In this document: piece after piece, positions 58,685 to 64,000 of the stretch | Numbering within the stretch: position 1 is the first letter of the stretch | Layout: the number at the start of each line of letters is the position of its first letter | Source: Quercus robur | Lineage: Eukaryota; Streptophyta; Magnoliopsida; Fagales; Fagaceae | Assembly (NCBI RefSeq): GCF_932294415.1 | Contig: NC_065538.1 | Location: 24,949,957 to 25,013,956 of the forward strand | Length of the DNA: 64,000 nucleotides | Direction: 5' to 3' | Program-made: the position numbers and the translations under genes | Notes under the pieces: generated by a model | The model's input: only the letters and a program-made list of their open reading frames with translations | What the model was told of the DNA's origin: nothing | Databases searched by the model: none

Positions 58685-61600
58685 CCAACATATGAAAAAG
58701 ATATGTGGGTGGTTTTAATCTATAAGTATAGGGACAAAGATTTGATCGCATAATTTAGACAGGTAGTATATAAATAGATCTACCTGTACAGCTCTGAATT
58801 TCTGTACACATTAGCAAATTCAATCCCCAAAGTTGTTTCATGTGCTGATGAAGTAACTTCCAACATCCAAGTTGCTGGATTGTAACCATCTTTAATTTTA
58901 CTTACTCCTTCTATTCCCTAAAAGATAAGAGAGGTACTTGTATTAGCAAATATTTAGAAAGATTAAGATCTAGAGTTAAAAGTTTGACTCTATATATTTC
59001 CTGACATTCAGTAACATCATACCTCAAAATACTGGATTAAATGGCAAGAATGGTGACCCAATGGCCCTACATATATCTCTTGTCCCCCATGCTTCAATAG
59101 GAATAGCTGCAATGTCATGTTAAACATGTCATTCTCATATACAGAAGAGAATATGAACAAAAGTTCCATACATTTTAATTTATTAGTATTTTTCACCTCA
59201 TCAAAAGCTTCAAATATGTCAATGCTTGGCTGATGGATGGTGCACACAACTGTTCTTCCAGTGTCAACGGTGTTCCTCACAGTTCTCATAACTATGGCAG
59301 CAGCTCTAGCATCCAACCCTGAGGTTGGTTCATCCATGAAAATTATGGAGGGGTTGGCAACTAACTCAACTGCAATTGTTAGCCTCTTACGTTGCTCAGT
59401 CGAGAGACCATTCACACCTGGCAACCCGACTAATGCCTGCCTCAACGGTTTCAGCTCCACAAGCTCCATAACTTCCTCAACAAACATCTGCAACCATTTT
59501 TCATTTTCAAAAAAACTGCATAACAAGCTGGTGAAATATTCTTTTCTTTTCTTTCTCACAGACTGGGGAAATATTCAATCTGCTTGTATTTGACTAAAAT
59601 TCTTTACCATTCAGAGATAACTGTAATAAAGCCTATAGTGTAACATATTAATACAAAATCAGCATTTACAACACTTTGCTCAGCTACCATGAAAAATTTT
59701 GTGAACCAAACAAAAATGTTGATTCCTCACTACCTGCTGTCATGGCTTTGATGACATCAATCATGCTTATAAGGTCTCTTGACTGGTCCGTCTTAGCACA
59801 CAAGGAAAGAGTTTTTTTTTTTGGATAACCAATTAACCACACAAGGTAAGAATTACAAGCTTATAATATAAAAAATTTATTACTCCAAGCATGAACCGAG
59901 GCCCCAAGCAAAACCTGAGTCTGACTTAGCTCAACCAAATTTAGTTTGACAACCAACTTTTCAAAAATGACTTGCCTTGCAACATCTGTGAATTGCAATC
60001 AAACAAATAGGAGAAACCCAATGCCAGAGATACTTTCAAGTTTGGGAAACCAACCTTCTTTTTTTGAGAATCGACTTCAGGGGATAAACGAAGCCATGCT
60101 GAGTAGAGCAAGGACTCGTAGACAGTTACATGAGGAGAGTGAATGTCGTTCTGCTCACAGTATCCAGAAACTCTAGCAAATGTTTCTTGCTTCTTTGGAT
60201 ACCCAGAAATCGTGATCTTCCCATAGATATATCCACCAGTTTTTCTACCTGCTAGTACATCCATCAAAGTTGTTTTACCAGCACCACTTACACCCATCAG
60301 TGCTGTGAGAACTCCTGGCCTGAATGAACCACTCACACCCTTCAGGAGCACCAATTTATCCTCGGTAACACCTTGATTCTTCATTTCCTGCACAGTTTTT
60401 AAATTAGAATGACTGGAACAGGAAACTATATCATTTCCAAAATTTTTATATTATATGTTACAAGTTACCTGTGGCATGTCAACAGAGTATTTTATTTCAT
60501 CGAAGGCAATGGTATGTTGGTCAAATGGAAGAATCATTCCTCTATTCCTATTCAGATTGATCTCTACAGAAGCGTCTGTGCTAATAGATGAGAGGCTAGA
60601 GGTATTACTGCCCCTCTTAATTTCATATCCATTCTCTGCAGGTCAAAAAAAATTAGTTGGATTTAAGAGAAATTAAAAGATTAAAAAATACAAGAACACA
60701 CACACAAACAAGCATGCATTGTAAGAGATATATCACCTATGCTTGTTTTGTGACTTGAGTTGTTTTCTCTAGATCTGTAATCCTGTCCATTGCTTTCAGG
60801 TTCTTCGGATTTAACAGACTGTGGCTTTCCCAATGCTGCACAATATTTTAGACAACATTAGTACATAATCTCTCACATGTATGCCTTGAAGTTGAAAAGG
60901 TGGAGGTACTCACGATTGAGATATGTGAGAACCAGAGTGAAGGCAGCATTGAAAAGTAATATATATCCAATTAATGCCCCCACTCCTATCCAATACCAAT
61001 ATGCATGTGTAAAGAATCCACGGGACTTCAAAACTTCAATTCCTAGTGATTCCGTTGAGTTTGGGAGAACCTTTAGTAAAAAAACCGGTTCAAGTGTCAA
61101 AAAAATATTAAGAAACATTGTAAAAAAAAAAAATTTGCAATGGCAGTTTAAGAAATTACATGTCTCCAACTCTTCCCAAGAAACTCGTTAACTACAATAG
61201 CATTCTGTGCATACATCATCGGTGAAATCCAGTAACCCCATATCCACCATTTCTTTATGTTCTCTGTGGGAAGACACAATCAAATAAGAAGTAATAGAAA
61301 AGATTTTGTCCAATTAAAAAAGAAAAGCCACTTATTAAATTATACCTCTTGACAGGACAAAGCCACCCAAAGCAAACAGCATGACCAGTGCAAATGATAC
61401 CAAGGAGTTGGCAAGAATCAGGTCCCCCCTACCAATTGCCCCAATAAAGCGAAATAATGCAGAAGCCGTCTGGTTAAGAACTAAAAGCAGAAGGTACTGC
61501 CTAAAAAACCTGTAATACAAACATGAGAAAATATATAATTTGAAATAGAAAAAAAAAAAAAAAAAAAAAGGAAAACATATCTTTGTAAGTTGACAAAAAA

Positions 61601-64000
61601 CTAGCATGATTTTATTTATTTATTCTTTATCTTTTACCTTCCAGCACTTGGATCAAAGCCAATGACATAGTAAGTGATGAATACCCATACAGCAACTTCT
61701 GCAAACGTGATTGGAATCTTGATGATCCATGCAGGGAGAGAATATGCCCATGGAGGATAGAATAGGAGCTTCCTTTGCTTGAAGAAAACAGGAAGTTTTG
61801 CAACGGTCATGGACATCTCAGCAATACCATTAAACATGATGACAACAACAGTATAGAACAAAGCACCACTATAGATTCCTCCATCAGTCACTGAATTTCG
61901 GTGCATCTCAGTCCGTAGGAAAGTTGTCATAACAACCATTGCCATTATCGTAAGCTAAAAGTAGAAAACAAAAGAAAAAGTTTATACTACTCATATTTGG
62001 GTATAATGAAATTTGAAATAGAAAAGATAGTTAAAAAAAAAATACTATAAAGCTCCTCTTACTTGAATGAACTTGAAGATGTAGACAAACGAATTCCTCT
62101 TCATGAGCAAGAATTCTCTTGACAAGCAAGCTTTCAGCAGCTCTGCCTTATTGACACCATACTTTCTTGTTGTCAAAGCAGCTGGATGGCTCTTAGCCTT
62201 GTCAAACTGAGTTGCAAGTTCATCCCCAAGTTTCCGTCCCACATGGAAAGATTGGAACGCCTCAGCAAATTCCTTGACTGTTACAAAATTGTAGGGCTCG
62301 TCTTTCTGTGCCCAGTACTGCTCCTGATCTTTCCTTGAAGTCACCTATAAATTGGTTATACATGAATCCAAATATGAGATTCTACTTGTAATGCTTATCT
62401 CTTTAGAAGACAATAATACCATTAGCATATATGAGTCCAAAAAAAAAAAACCTTTATTCAAACTCACTTCTTGCAGGAAGTTGGCCACCCCTTTCCTCTC
62501 AGGACATTTAAAGCCCATTGATTCAAAAAATTCAAGCACTTGTTCACGGGGACCCTGGTATGCAATCTGGCCATCAGAGATGAGAATAATGTCATCGAAA
62601 AGATTATAAGTCTCTGGTGCTGGCTGGAGGAGGGAGATGACAACAGTTCCATTGAAAATGTGAACATATTGCTTGATTGAATTCACAATCTGAAAAGTTG
62701 TTGAGCTATCCAAACCAGTAGATATTTCATCCATGAATAACACTTTAGATGGTCCAACCAACATCTCACCTATAATTTAAGTATTAGATATTATTTATAC
62801 AGTTGTAGAGAGAATGTGATTCTGTACATATGAACTACAAATTTGACTTTACCAGTTGTAACTCGTTTCCTTTGCCCTCCAGATATTCCCCTTAACATTT
62901 GATTCCCAACTAAGGTATCTGCACAGGCTTCCAATCCCAAAACCTGAAAACAATGTGGAAAATGAATAAAAGTGAACTATAATGATAATTTCTAAAAATT
63001 TCATAATCAATTCAACAATTTGCTGTTATTACCTTTAGAATGTAATCTGTCACCACATTCACCTCCTGCCCTTCTGTTGCCAGTGCCTAGATTAGCAGAA
63101 ACAAACAAATAGAATGACAAATTATGACAATACATATTTTAAGGAAGCTGTGAAAACCAGGACAGAAAAGATTGGTTTTGCTTGATTTTAATTTGAACAT
63201 AATTTTATCATATACTACAAATTTCGTCAAAAGGTAAAATTTGCAAGGGTACCCATCAATGTAATTATCCATAAATCTAATTCTCATCAATCTTGAGAGG
63301 CACAAACCCTTCTCAAAATAAAATAAAAAGTTTAGTGCTAGAACTTCCAAATGTTGTAATTGACAATAGATTTCTTCCTACCTTCATGTAGATGTCAACA
63401 TCAGGATCAGGCTTAATATTTGCCTCTTTCTCTCTTCTTGCTAGCTCTGCTAGCATCTCTGTAGGGGCAAAATAAAAAGGGAAGGGGAGTACGAAAAAAA
63501 AGTCAAGCTTAAATAATCCTTCCTCAGAAGTACAATTAAGGAAATATAAAAAGAAGAAAAAGGAACAAAATAATCCTTTAAATTAACTAACCATAACGCG
63601 ATCCAACCCCTTGGCATCTTGCAGAGAAGGCCAAAGTTTCCCTTACAGTCATTTCTCCGATATGAAGGTCATGTTGACTGACATAAGCAGCAGTTCTTTG
63701 TGGAACAAAATCATGCATTTCGTGGCCATTATAAGTCACCTTCCCAGAAAACTGAACAAGAATTTTTACTCAATGCATTAGATGTACAGAAGAAAAAGTA
63801 GAATATGCAGTGGTAAGAATTCAAATTTGCCTAATACCTTTAGGTCGGGATCAAGCTCTCCAGCTAGAGCCAACAAGAGTGTGGTCTTTCCAGAACTTGG
63901 AGGACCCAAAAGTAATGTCATTCTATGTGAAACACAGAAACCGTGTTAGAAATGGATAATAGAATTTCTAACAGGAAAGGGAACATTAAAGAGAAAAATT
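57286..64000 (-). CDS. Full-size ABCG (PDR) transporter, copy B, apparently intact (5' end off the window)
   Basis: Exons, gene order: 63922-63838, 63751-63592, 63458-63382, 63086-63033, 62943-62853, 62769-62468, 62344-62063, 61954-61638, 61509-61346, 61263-61160, 61070-60914, 60835-60737, 60635-60469, 60387-60055, 59487-59197, 59106-59023, 58917-58784, 58598-58371, 58274-58103, 57940-57686, 57543-57286. Introns are GT-AG; the 3814 coding bases give 1270 residues to TAG at 57286-57288. NBD1: Walker [11 protein letters not shown]-loop SQHD, signature ISGGQRKR, Walker B VLFMDE. TMD1 includes [20 protein letters not shown]2: [37 protein letters not shown]2 includes [18 protein letters not shown]; the C-terminus is KMFNFQRR. 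Family role: ATP-driven export of hydrophobic metabolites, hormones or xenobiotics at the plasma membrane; substrate unknown. About 160 N-terminal residues lie beyond 64000. Confidence 0.93.
58637..58682. repeat. 46-base A tract in a PDR intron
   Basis: The homologous intron of copy A has 19 A at 25722-25740, so the tract predates the gene duplication and has changed length since. Confidence 0.85.

Overview
The window is nuclear DNA from a flowering plant, most likely a woody eudicot. The evidence is two many-exon copies of a full-size ABCG/PDR transporter with GT-AG introns, Sirevirus-type Copia retrotransposons primed by initiator-Met tRNA, a CACTA transposon, Tourist-like MITEs and AT-rich spacers. 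No species can be fixed from the sequence alone.

Layout. 1-14895 is a stack of nested Copia elements. A young element (808-10432, minus strand, target duplication AAGTC) sits inside the gag of an older minus-strand element (1-807 plus 10433-11868). That older element abuts, and probably interrupts, a still older plus-strand relative (11869-14895). 15958-16203 is a stray ABCG exon relic. 17366-31803 (minus) is a full-length but dead PDR transporter gene (copy A), split by a second Copia element (17923-24984, plus strand, target duplication TAGAC). 31.8-46.4 kb is intergenic DNA with a Helitron-like element, MITEs, a 5'-truncated LINE, Ty3/gypsy LTR pieces, microsatellites and a Copia-type LTR. 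46446-56609 is a 10.2 kb CACTA transposon (TSD AAG) filled by a tandem array of about 345-bp units; no transposase was recognised. 57286-64000 (minus, running off the right edge) is PDR copy B, in which all 21 exons seen are open and in phase.

How it fits together. Copies A and B are a head-to-tail tandem duplication: exon order, introns and 3' flank match. B looks functional; A has several stops and frameshifts and a 7 kb insertion. The transporter would be a plasma-membrane ATP-driven exporter with the PDR order NBD1-TMD1-NBD2-TMD2.

The most interesting signal is in the Copia elements. Three copies carry a third ORF between pol and the 3' LTR, with a basic N-terminus, a helical core and a C-terminal coiled-coil-like tail. 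In the young element a module that looks like a second promoter precedes it: CG-rich palindromes of the kind found in the LTR, a TATA box, and a splice donor/acceptor pair. It is followed by an array of polypurine tracts bracketed by an inverted repeat, an arrangement seen in all three copies. The two best-preserved elements are defective in complementary ways: the young one has pol but no N-terminal gag, the other has gag but no pol.
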